This document shows, piece by piece, positions 1 through 6,545 of a stretch of DNA of 64,000 nucleotides; the stretch's first letter is position 1; the number at the start of each line of letters is the position of its first letter. This stretch comes from Roseibium sp. MMSF_3544. GTDB taxonomy: Bacteria; Pseudomonadota; Alphaproteobacteria; Rhizobiales; Stappiaceae. Location: NCBI RefSeq assembly GCF_030732845.1, contig NZ_JASHKA010000021.1, positions 1 to 64,000 of the forward strand, in the 5' to 3' direction. The notes beneath the pieces were generated by a model. The model saw only the letters and a program-made list of their open reading frames with translations, was not told where the DNA came from and searched no databases. A program made the position numbers and the translations under genes.

Positions 1-73
1 AAACTGATTGTGTTTGGTCACCAACCAGTCTCAGATCTTCAATGTGAGTGAACAACCTTCTTAGATTTCACAC

Positions 74-430
74 CTAGACCCCTTTTTGACTGCGGGAGGC
101 AACGGCCAGCCTCCGGATAAGCGCTTCTGGGATCGGCTTTTTCACCGGAAAGGTGACGCCGGTTTTGGTCGCCTTGAGCTTCAGCTCAGCGAGTTCGTCC
201 GTGTGGGCGGCGATTGCACCTGGATCCACGTAAAGACCACACTGTTTGCTGAAGGCGGCATAGCCGGCAACGATTGTGGTGCCTATTTGAAAACCGGGCA
301 TGTCATACTTGATGACTTCGTCCGCATCCGGCAGCGCCGCTGACAGCTGCGTGCGCTGATTCCCCAACAGCTCCCGAAACGGCTCCGGAGCCGCAGCGAT
401 ATAGGCTTCATGGCTTTCAAACTTGGGCAT
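74..430 (-). CDS. DUF1801 (YdhG-like) family protein
   Basis: The product is a small cytosolic protein of about 118 residues. Its opening (MPKFESHEAYIAAAP), followed by a conserved YDMPGF segment and a late KxPIPEALIRRL stretch, is typical of DUF1801/YdhG proteins. That family is sometimes called iron chaperone-like, but its biochemical role is not settled. The frame is open to 469. I chose the internal ATG at 430 because MPKFES matches the usual family start, although its ribosome binding site is weak. It is transcribed away from the HNH nuclease gene at 597. No partner gene nearby points to a specific function. Confidence 0.75.
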   Translation of the reverse strand: MPKFESHEAYIAAAPEPFRELLGNQRTQLSAALPDADEVIKYDMPGFQIGTTIVAGYAAFSKQCGLYVDPGAIAAHTDELAELKLKATKTGVTFPVKKPIPEALIRRLAVASRSQKGV

Positions 431-596
431 ATTTGCAGTATGGCTCTCAAGATGTGCCGAAACAACCACGGCGGCTGTTGCAGTTTGTTCACGAAAGTTT
501 CGGGTGGAGATCCGACCGCTTCCACTAGCGCTGAAGGTGAAACTTTCAGCGTAACAAGGATTGGCGGCATAAACGATTTAGTGCATATTTCGCGAC

Positions 597-1496
597 ATGG
601 CATTTGGAGTTTTTATTCACAGAACCGATTCTGTCTATGACGACGTCCCCTCAGAGAGATATCAATTTCCAAAACAATACCTTTCACGGGCCGAGCAATG
701 TGAAGGTGATTGGATTGTTTATTTAGAGCCTAGAAAGATAAAAAACACCAAGGGCTACTTTGCCATCGCAAAAATACAGGAAATTATTTCAGACCCTAGA
801 AATGATGACATGTATTTAGCTATCATCGAACCTGGAACATACCTGGACTTTGGCGACCCGGTAACTTTTCGCGAAGCTGGCACTATCGTTGAGAAGGGCC
901 TGTTGAATGAGGCCGGAAACATTTCTGGGCGAGCACAGGCGGCCGTAAGAACGCTATCTCCAGAAGATTTCTCACGGATAATCGAACGCGGCCTTGGGCA
1001 AGAAGACGACATTCTTCCTCGGCTAGACGAAACCGCTGCCACGAAGGGTTTACAGGAGGTCCATACTCCTTTTCGTCACGTTTTGAATCGAGAGAGAGTC
1101 AAACAGTTGACTAACCGCGCAGTGCGCGACCGAAACTTTCGCAAAAATGTCCTTCGTGCATACGGAGAACGCTGCGCAGTAACTGGACTACGCCTTATCA
1201 ATGGTGGTGGTCGCGCCGAGGTTGAAGCTGCTCACATAAGACCGGTTGAGCACAACGGTCCGGACATTGTGAGCAACGGACTCGCTTTGTCCGGAACAGT
1301 GCATTGGATGTTTGACCGTGGGCTAATAGGGCTTTCAGATGATCTAACCATACTTGCCTCGCGGCAGTGCAACGACCTAGACAGTGTGAAGACGATGATC
1401 AATGCTTCTGGCAAACTCTTGGCACCAGAACGCCTCGCTAACCGACCCAGGCTTGAGTTTGTGACTTGGCATCGAGAAAACTGCTTCAAATCTTAG
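597..1496 (+). CDS. HNH endonuclease, predicted restriction-type
   Basis: This 299-residue protein has an N-terminal region (1-150) of the kind seen in stand-alone predicted restriction endonucleases and a C-terminal HNH nuclease domain (about 180-260). The domain shows C193 in CAVTG, H213 in EAAHIRP, N227 in SNGLAL and H236 in HWMFDRG, which together form the expected metal-dependent nuclease core. It probably cuts DNA, perhaps foreign or modified DNA; the specificity cannot be read. The start MAFGVFIHR looks like the natural family start, but there is no clear Shine-Dalgarno sequence. Base composition is visibly more AT-rich than in the metabolic genes of the window, consistent with acquisition. 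No methyltransferase lies beside it. Confidence 0.75.
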   Translation: MAFGVFIHRTDSVYDDVPSERYQFPKQYLSRAEQCEGDWIVYLEPRKIKNTKGYFAIAKIQEIISDPRNDDMYLAIIEPGTYLDFGDPVTFREAGTIVEKGLLNEAGNISGRAQAAVRTLSPEDFSRIIERGLGQEDDILPRLDETAATKGLQEVHTPFRHVLNRERVKQLTNRAVRDRNFRKNVLRAYGERCAVTGLRLINGGGRAEVEAAHIRPVEHNGPDIVSNGLALSGTVHWMFDRGLIGLSDDLTILASRQCNDLDSVKTMINASGKLLAPERLANRPRLEFVTWHRENCFKS

Positions 1497-1561
1497 CGTC
1501 TTTCAAATTTCAAAACCGAGCATGAAGAAGTGGGCACGGCAGGTTACATCATACTGAAAAG

Positions 1562-1593
1562 CCGCAGGCACCATAGCTGGTGTCGACCTGCGG
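1562..1593 (-). terminator. Stem-loop terminator between convergent genes
   Basis: CCGCAGG at 1562-1568 pairs perfectly with CCTGCGG at 1587-1593, and an inner CACCA/TGGTG pairing extends the stem. Read on the minus strand the hairpin is followed by CTTTTC, so it best serves the gene at 1618-2085. It lies between two convergent genes. Confidence 0.5.
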
Positions 1594-1617
1594 AGCGGCC
1601 TGGTATCCCAACCGGCC

Positions 1618-2085
1618 TCACTTCAGCGGAACGATGCCGAGTTCAATAAGGATATCGGCTTTGTCGATGTGCGCGGATGAGTTCCAGGAGTAGCCTTCTG
1701 GTGGTGTTTCACCGTCATGGGCGAGGCGAATGACGGAGGCCCAGCGACGGTTCTCCGTGTCTTTAAAAACAACGGCGCAATCGAATAGCAGTTCTCTGGC
1801 ACCACGCCACGAAAACTCGCGGCGCGCATCGGCGGACCGGGCACATTCGAACCTTTCCATCTCGCCCAATTGCGTTCCGGCAGGCAGGCGCCCGAATGAA
1901 ACACCGACCCCGAAGACGCGTTGTCGATCTTCAATGAACTCCGTCAGGTAGTGCTCATAGGCTGCCGGCGCCGGTGTGGCCGCGTTTTTCAGATATCCCG
2001 GCAGCAGCAGCGCAGCCGTGACGATCACGAATGCCGAAACGGCAATCGTCGTCAGCACGCTCCTGGATCTGGGTGCCTTTGCCAT
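1618..2085 (-). CDS. Membrane-anchored hypothetical protein
   Basis: I do not recognise this 155-residue protein. A short basic N-terminus (MAKAPRSRS) is followed by one hydrophobic segment (about residues 10-30), so it is probably anchored in the inner membrane with the rest in the periplasm. The soluble part contains a cysteine pair (C81 in ERFECARS and C102 in LLFDCAVV) that could form a disulfide. It is a single gene, ending toward the hairpin at 1562-1593. A stem-loop at 2122-2151 lies just upstream of the start. Codon use is normal for the window, so I take it to be a real gene of unknown role. Confidence 0.6.
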   Translation of the reverse strand: MAKAPRSRSVLTTIAVSAFVIVTAALLLPGYLKNAATPAPAAYEHYLTEFIEDRQRVFGVGVSFGRLPAGTQLGEMERFECARSADARREFSWRGARELLFDCAVVFKDTENRRWASVIRLAHDGETPPEGYSWNSSAHIDKADILIELGIVPLK

Positions 2086-2121
2086 GGTTCATACCTGACC
2101 GTCGTTTCCTACAAGTCCTGA

Positions 2122-2151
2122 CGCCTGCGATCAAAGCAGGCCTCGCAGGCG
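2122..2151. other. Nine-base-pair stem-loop in a 315-base intergenic stretch
   Basis: CGCCTGCGA at 2122-2130 and TCGCAGGCG at 2143-2151 are perfect reverse complements around a 12-base loop. It lies between the start of the 1618-2085 gene and the terminator at 2334-2373. It has no U tract on either strand, so it may be a 5' leader structure or a small repeat. Nothing else was recognised between 2086 and 2333. Confidence 0.4.
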
Positions 2152-2333
2152 TGGCAGATCGCTCTGAAGATCGGGCCCCAGGCCAGCCTCATCTGTGAGC
2201 GTACCGGCCCGGGATTTTGCGCGCACGTAATTTCTGGCGCAGATACAGGGAAATCGTGAAGCTGGTGCAATTCACGCCAGGAACTCACCTGCCCCGAAGG
2301 CCACTTTGGTCAAGGCTGACAAGGGCTCGCGGC

Positions 2334-2373
2334 AAAAAACCCACGCTGACATCGGTCAACGCGGGTCTTTTTT
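2334..2373 (-). terminator. Rho-independent terminator of the lytic transglycosylase gene
   Basis: ACCC at 2339-2342 pairs with GGGT at 2363-2366 in an interrupted hairpin (two mismatches, TGAC/GTCA core). It is flanked by A6 on the left and T6 on the right, so it can act in both directions. It lies 28 bases beyond the stop of the minus-strand transglycosylase gene. Confidence 0.7.
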
Positions 2374-2400
2374 GTGATCGGATGATGCTGAAGACGGCGC

Positions 2401-3228
2401 CTACTGGGCGATCAACCCGGCAGCATAAGCGATCGCACGCTGGTAGTTGCCGCTGTCGTTCCACTTCGACAAGACCCGGAAATTGGCTGACCCTTCAGCG
2501 AAGGACCGTCCGCCCCGCCAACCATTTCGCCGCAGCATGTTGGCAGCTGTTGCAAGCGCGTCGGCGGCATTGTTGGGATCGGCCCGGCCATCGCCGCTGC
2601 CATCCACGGCAAAGCGGACCCAGTTGCCGGCCAGAAACTGCATGTGCCCCAGTTCACCTGACGGGCCACCCCGGCTGTTGCCGGTAATGAGCCCCCTGTC
2701 GACGAGCTGCAGGGCTGCGACGGCATCGTCTTCAAAGCGCGGATACCGGCGGCAATAGGACGCCAGAGTAACGGCGCCGCTGACGATGCGCGTGTCACCT
2801 TTAAAGCCGCCCCAGTTGGTCTCATAGCCCCAGATGGCCACAAGGATTGGCCCGGGCACGCCGTATCGCTTTTCAAGGGCCTGGAACAATCGGGCGTTTT
2901 GCTTCAGCTTTCGTTTGCCGCCGGAGACAAAGGCATTCACGCTCGAAAACCGGCTCTTCAAAAACTGCTCGGGACTGCGATAGCGCATGCTGGATTGTGA
3001 CGAGGGGTTTGATTCAAAGCGCCAGGTAATGCCTGAAAGCCGGGCCTGTTGAAGCGCCTTCAATCCGCGCTGACCGACACCGGCCGATGCGGCTTCGCGC
3101 GCCAATTGCTGCTTATAGGTGTCAAACTGCCCCTTGCTGGTAATGCAAGACGTCGCGAAAGCCTGTGTTGCCAACAGCACCCCGCCAACGAACGCCACAA
3201 TGCCGAGTGTGGCCGGTTTTGGTGTCAT
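2401..3228 (-). CDS. Lytic murein transglycosylase, MltB-like (SLT_2)
   Basis: This is a periplasmic enzyme that cleaves the MurNAc-GlcNAc bond of peptidoglycan and leaves 1,6-anhydro ends. Numbering from the ATG at 3228, residues 1-25 form a signal peptide ending in TQAFA, and the catalytic glutamate is about E136 in IWGYETNWGG, the classic MltB motif. A GELGHMQFL segment (about 190-200) and NAADALATAANML are also family signatures. The protein has about 275 residues and lacks the C-terminal peptidoglycan-binding domain found in longer relatives. I prefer the ATG at 3228 over the one at 3240 because GGAG lies six bases before it. It stands alone and ends at a strong terminator. Confidence 0.9.
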   Translation of the reverse strand: MTPKPATLGIVAFVGGVLLATQAFATSCITSKGQFDTYKQQLAREAASAGVGQRGLKALQQARLSGITWRFESNPSSQSSMRYRSPEQFLKSRFSSVNAFVSGGKRKLKQNARLFQALEKRYGVPGPILVAIWGYETNWGGFKGDTRIVSGAVTLASYCRRYPRFEDDAVAALQLVDRGLITGNSRGGPSGELGHMQFLAGNWVRFAVDGSGDGRADPNNAADALATAANMLRRNGWRGGRSFAEGSANFRVLSKWNDSGNYQRAIAYAAGLIAQ

Positions 3229-3494
3229 TTCAATCTCCATAAATCCGGATGAACCAAGATCAAACTGATAAACACAAACGCTTCATTTCCAGATGGTCAC
3301 CAATACCATACATGATTCCTGAGTAAGAGAGGTTAAACACCTTGATTCCGCAAAGAGAGAATGTCGGGGAAATGCACCGCGCAAGTCCGGTTGCCGGCTC
3401 GCTGCTGTCAGGATTTGCGAAGGTGCGTCTTCTGCAGTGCTCGCGGCGGAGATTTCTCTTTCTTCGGCACAAGATCCCTCCGGCAGGAGACAGA

Positions 3495-4121
3495 TCAAAT
3501 GGCCGGCTGCCGTCGAAACTTCAGGGAAGAAACATTCAGCCGTCCCCAGTCCGCGAGCGGTATCAGCGCCTGGCTGACATCATCCCTGACTGACCAGTCC
3601 GTATCGTCGAGCGTTAGCGCGACCGGATGTATCGGGAGCTCGTCCGGCGTAGCGAAGCGCAACCGGACGAGCGTCCCGGCCCGGATTGCCAACGTCATGG
3701 CATGAATTCTCGCATCCTCCACGACGGTCTTCCGGTTCAGTTTGAATTGCTCTGTCGCGGTCTTGACCTCCAGACGTGTCTTGTCCGGCAGGCTTTCGAT
3801 CAGTTTTGCCTGGGCACGCTTTGCCGCGTGTTCAAGGCCAAGCGCAGATACCATAGGTGTGTCGGCGGTGAGGATCAGGCCGAGCGCCGTCGCCTCGTCT
3901 TGTGCAAGGCCCGTCAGGCGTGTGCGATAATTGAACCCCAGTTCTATGCCGCCGCCATTGCCCTGATGCACGATAATCGGCAGGCCGGCCTCGGTCATGG
4001 CATCAACGTCGCGCAGGATCGTGCGCGGGGCAACCTCAAGCTCATCCGCCAGCTGGATCGACGTTTGCCGCCCACGGTTTTGCAGGATCAAAAGGATTTG
4101 CAGCAAGCGGGCCGCGCGCAT
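3495..4121 (-). CDS. WYL/YafY-type transcriptional regulator
   Basis: The 208-residue protein starts with a winged HTH (about 1-60, with RGRQTSIQLADELEV and PRTILRDVDAM as the helix-turn-helix), followed by the GGGIELG strand and an effector region typical of YafY/DeoR-like WYL regulators. It is shorter than the usual 220-320 residues. The place where the WYL triplet should lie reads DWSVRD, so the ligand triad is not intact. It is divergent from the SRPBCC gene at 4197, and a perfect inverted repeat (4135-4155) lies between them. In such pairs the regulator usually represses itself and the neighbour. The ligand is unknown. Confidence 0.8.
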   Translation of the reverse strand: MRAARLLQILLILQNRGRQTSIQLADELEVAPRTILRDVDAMTEAGLPIIVHQGNGGGIELGFNYRTRLTGLAQDEATALGLILTADTPMVSALGLEHAAKRAQAKLIESLPDKTRLEVKTATEQFKLNRKTVVEDARIHAMTLAIRAGTLVRLRFATPDELPIHPVALTLDDTDWSVRDDVSQALIPLADWGRLNVSSLKFRRQPAI

Positions 4122-4134
4122 GGGACATCTCCAA

Positions 4135-4155
4135 ACATGACATAAGATGTCATGT
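4135..4155. promoter_or_regulatory. Perfect inverted repeat, probable operator of the WYL regulator
   Basis: ACATGACAT (4135-4143), a three-base spacer AAG, and ATGTCATGT (4147-4155) form a perfect 9+3+9 inverted repeat in the 75-base gap between the divergent starts at 4121 and 4197. Symmetry and position fit a dimer-binding operator controlling both promoters. Confidence 0.7.
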
Positions 4156-4196
4156 TACCTCCTTTAAGCCTCCTCTTGTCAATCAAGAGGAGTGAC

Positions 4197-4619
4197 ATGA
4201 AAATCTTCAAAACATCCATCGACATCGCCGCCCCGGTCGATGAGGTCTGGCGCGTCCTGACCGAAGATCTGCCGCGTGATCCCAATCCCTTCGGCCTGTT
4301 ACAGATCGACGGCACGCTTGCCGCGGGCAGCCGCATCAGGATCCGCTCCGAGCTTGATCCCAAAAGGGTTTTTGCCTTGACCATCACCGACTTCGAGCCA
4401 CCTCACGGGATGGTCTGGCGTGGGGGAATGCCGCTCGGATTGTTCACGGGAACAAGGACATTCAGCTTGTCACTTAGGGACCAGACGACGAGATTTGACA
4501 TGAAAGAGGTCTTTAGCGGTTTCTTGTCCGGACTGATTGCGGCGTCCATTCCGGACCTGACACCCAGCTTCGAAAAGTTTGCAAACGCACTAAAGGAAAA
4601 GGCAGAGCAGCATGACTGA
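4197..4619 (+). CDS. SRPBCC (START-like) domain protein
   Basis: This 140-residue protein opens with MKIFKTSIDIAAPVDEVWRVL, the standard first strand and helix of SRPBCC/polyketide-cyclase-like folds, which bind small hydrophobic ligands. The C-terminal helix (LTPSFEKFANALKEKAEQ) closes the pocket in this fold. I use the ATG at 4197 because AAGAGGAG lies just before it. It is divergent from the WYL regulator and overlaps the next gene by eight bases, so the two are translated together. Substrate and reaction are unknown; family members include ligand carriers, cyclases and small regulators. Confidence 0.85.
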   Translation: MKIFKTSIDIAAPVDEVWRVLTEDLPRDPNPFGLLQIDGTLAAGSRIRIRSELDPKRVFALTITDFEPPHGMVWRGGMPLGLFTGTRTFSLSLRDQTTRFDMKEVFSGFLSGLIAASIPDLTPSFEKFANALKEKAEQHD

Positions 4620-5028
4620 TGTCGTATACGGATCGGGCACTCAGGAGGACCCGTGGATCTTGAAAACGCCGCCGCTGACATCCGAATTCCAGGTCTGGAA
4701 GGACGAAGCGAACGACCCGCCTGCGCTGGTGGTGCAAGTGGGCAAGACACGGCTCTCCTATCAGCTCCGCGCTCTTGAAGACGCCCACGAGATGCTGAAA
4801 AGCTACGGCGACTGGATGCCGCTCGGCAACGCGGACGAAGGAAAACCGACCAAACCCGGCACCCTGGAGGATTGGGCCCGCTCGGCAGACAATCCCGTCG
4901 GCGGCTACTACGGTCTGCGAAAGGGCTACCGGGGGCGTTTTGCAAATTATGTCGGCCCGACACTGGAACTGTTGGGGCTGGCAGAACTCGAGCACAACGC
5001 ACGGAACAACCGGATACGCGCGATCTGA
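4612..5028 (+). CDS. Conserved hypothetical protein coupled to SRPBCC gene
   Basis: This protein has 138 residues, no signal peptide and no membrane segment. It starts inside the end of the SRPBCC gene (eight-base overlap), which points to co-translation. It contains GSGTQEDPWILKTPP near the start and RKGYRGRFANYVGPTLELLGLAELEH near the end, with a tryptophan/proline-rich middle. I recognise no catalytic motif. It is probably a cytosolic protein of an uncharacterised family controlled by the same WYL-type operator. A DNA-binding or ligand-sensing role cannot be excluded. Confidence 0.7.
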   Translation: MTDVVYGSGTQEDPWILKTPPLTSEFQVWKDEANDPPALVVQVGKTRLSYQLRALEDAHEMLKSYGDWMPLGNADEGKPTKPGTLEDWARSADNPVGGYYGLRKGYRGRFANYVGPTLELLGLAELEHNARNNRIRAI

Positions 5029-5225
5029 GGCGGCGTTGACGATCACATCAGAAGCGACAGTGAAACGTGTACCAGGAGACTAGGGAATGGAACCTAGGGC
5101 CATGCCTCATTGAAAGCCTCGGTGCCAACAAAAACGGATACTTGAAAGAACCAGAACAGGAAGGCAATTTTACAGATGTGTTTTGTGTGACCATTTCACC
5201 GTTTCGTTAATTTGGATATTGCCAC

Positions 5226-5873
5226 ATGCCACCATCTGAAGAGGAAGCGCCGGACAGACGCGCACAAGCAATTCAGGGAGCGTTTGACGCGCTCATGACC
5301 CATGGGCTTGGGGAGCTGTCATTCGATCTTGTCGCCAGCAAATCCGGAATGTCCCGACAACTGGTTCGTCATTATTTTCCCGACCACGAAGCTTTGATGC
5401 TCGCATTATGTGAATATCTCGCGCGACTTTACAGTGAACCTTTGATAGCAGCGGCAAGCGCACTCGACGGCCCGGAGAGAATTACAGTTTTTCTCGATTT
5501 CTATTTTGATTTGCTGTCGGACAAACCAAAGCCGCGTGACGATCAGGTTTACGATGCAATGATGGCTTTGGCAGCCAGATCAGACCCGATCCGGACAGCG
5601 CTTGCTGATCAGTATGGACTTCTCGGACAGGTTCTTAGCCACGAATTTGTCGTTCAATATCCCGAACTCAGCCAGCAATCAGCGTCTGAGCTGTCATTTC
5701 TGTTTGTCAGCACAATGTATGGACACTGGAAGATGGTTGCTTCGCTCGGATATTCCGAGGAGCACAACATGGTAACGCGCCGCGCCATCGACCGGCTCAT
5801 CAGGTCTTATATCGAGTCGCCCGCCGCCCCCTCGCAACCGGTCAGGATCTGGTCGAAGCAGTCGAAACTCTAG
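5226..5873 (+). CDS. TetR/AcrR family transcriptional regulator
   Basis: The 215-residue protein has an N-terminal TetR HTH (about residues 15-60: AIQGAFDALMTHG, then LSFDLVASKSGMSRQLVRHYF) and an all-helical ligand domain. The turn helix reads SGMSRQLVRHYFPDHEAL, close to the family consensus. The ligand is unknown. It has no obvious divergent partner. The AT-rich stretch just downstream (5874-6045) carries several inverted repeats that could be its operators, although that region would drive the gene to the right rather than tetR itself. Upstream, 5029-5225 holds no recognised gene. Confidence 0.85.
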   Translation: MPPSEEEAPDRRAQAIQGAFDALMTHGLGELSFDLVASKSGMSRQLVRHYFPDHEALMLALCEYLARLYSEPLIAAASALDGPERITVFLDFYFDLLSDKPKPRDDQVYDAMMALAARSDPIRTALADQYGLLGQVLSHEFVVQYPELSQQSASELSFLFVSTMYGHWKMVASLGYSEEHNMVTRRAIDRLIRSYIESPAAPSQPVRIWSKQSKL

Positions 5874-6045
5874 TTTTCATTTTGAAAATGACGCAGGTGC
5901 AAGCTAGATCATATGTGGGTCAATTATCTGAAACATATGATTTTTTAAGTTGATCAGGATAAAATCGAGACTAAGTCAAATTAAATTAGATTTTCATTTT
6001 GAAAATCTCCTGTTGTCGATATTGACATAACCAACAGGCGCTAAT
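5874..6045. promoter_or_regulatory. AT-rich stretch with nested inverted and direct repeats
   Basis: Three signals lie close together. The 16-mer TTTTCATTTTGAAAAT occurs at 5874-5889 and again at 5991-6006. ATCATATGT (5908-5916) is mirrored perfectly by ACATATGAT (5933-5941) over a 16-base spacer. CCTGTTG (6009-6015) is mirrored by CAACAGG (6032-6038), also over 16 bases. The density of dyads suggests a protein-binding regulatory region for a rightward transcript. Apart from this and the doubtful ORF at 6128, the 670 bases between 5874 and 6545 hold no clear gene. Confidence 0.45.
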
Positions 6046-6127
6046 TTTATACATCTGTTAGCCAAAAAACGTGCTTCAAACCTGAAAAGGATTGAAGTTT
6101 TTTCAAGTATAGAATGGGGCTCGCCTC

Positions 6128-6457
6128 ATGAAAGGATTTCAGTTCACGGCAGCTGTAAGCCTTGCAATGTTTTCCTCGGCTGCAGCTGCACTCTTTCAAG
6201 GGTCGTCAGGATCCGGTGGCAACAATCGCTGGCGTGACCGATTTATGCTCGCGTTCGGCGTGTCGACAACGGCGCTGAGCCCAGATGTGTGTACCGAAAC
6301 TTCTTTCTTTTCAGGGTCAAGCAGCTCTTTGGCAAAGCGAGCGACTGCTGTCGACAAGGCTTTTCAGGGTTTCCACCTGCTGAGCAAACACCGTGACAGG
6401 TTCGTTTTTGGAATTGGCTGTGCGCTGCGGACGCAGCGCTCGGGAAGCATGATTTGA
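6128..6457 (+). CDS. Possible small secreted protein or gene remnant
   Basis: A 109-codon frame begins with a convincing signal-peptide-like sequence (MKGFQFTAAVSLAMFSSAAAA) and continues into a serine-rich region of low information with no recognisable domain. It follows the repeat-rich regulatory stretch at 5874-6045 and ends just before a stem-loop (GCGCTGC/GCAGCGC, about 6421-6438) and a terminator at 6482-6506. This arrangement would suit a real transcription unit. The second half reads less like protein, so it may be a frameshifted remnant. Confidence is low. Confidence 0.25.
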   Translation: MKGFQFTAAVSLAMFSSAAAALFQGSSGSGGNNRWRDRFMLAFGVSTTALSPDVCTETSFFSGSSSSLAKRATAVDKAFQGFHLLSKHRDRFVFGIGCALRTQRSGSMI

Positions 6458-6481
6458 CAGAACAAAAATAGTGAAACTCGA

Positions 6482-6506
6482 CCTGCCGGTTTGGCAGGCC
6501 CTTTTT
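6482..6506 (+). terminator. Rho-independent terminator
   Basis: CCTGCC (6482-6487), loop GGTTT, GGCAGG (6493-6498), then CCCTTTTT. This is a textbook hairpin plus U tract ending any rightward transcript from 6128. Its presence argues that the cyclase-like gene starts at 6546 rather than at the upstream in-frame ATG at 6471. Confidence 0.75.
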
Positions 6507-6545
6507 GCACCGCGTTCGCGAAGTGAAAAAGGAGAGGTGCAACAG

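Noticed and set aside
6471..6545. Upstream in-frame start for the cyclase-like gene
   Set aside because: It would run through a clear terminator (6482-6506), and the ATG at 6546 has a strong ribosome site.
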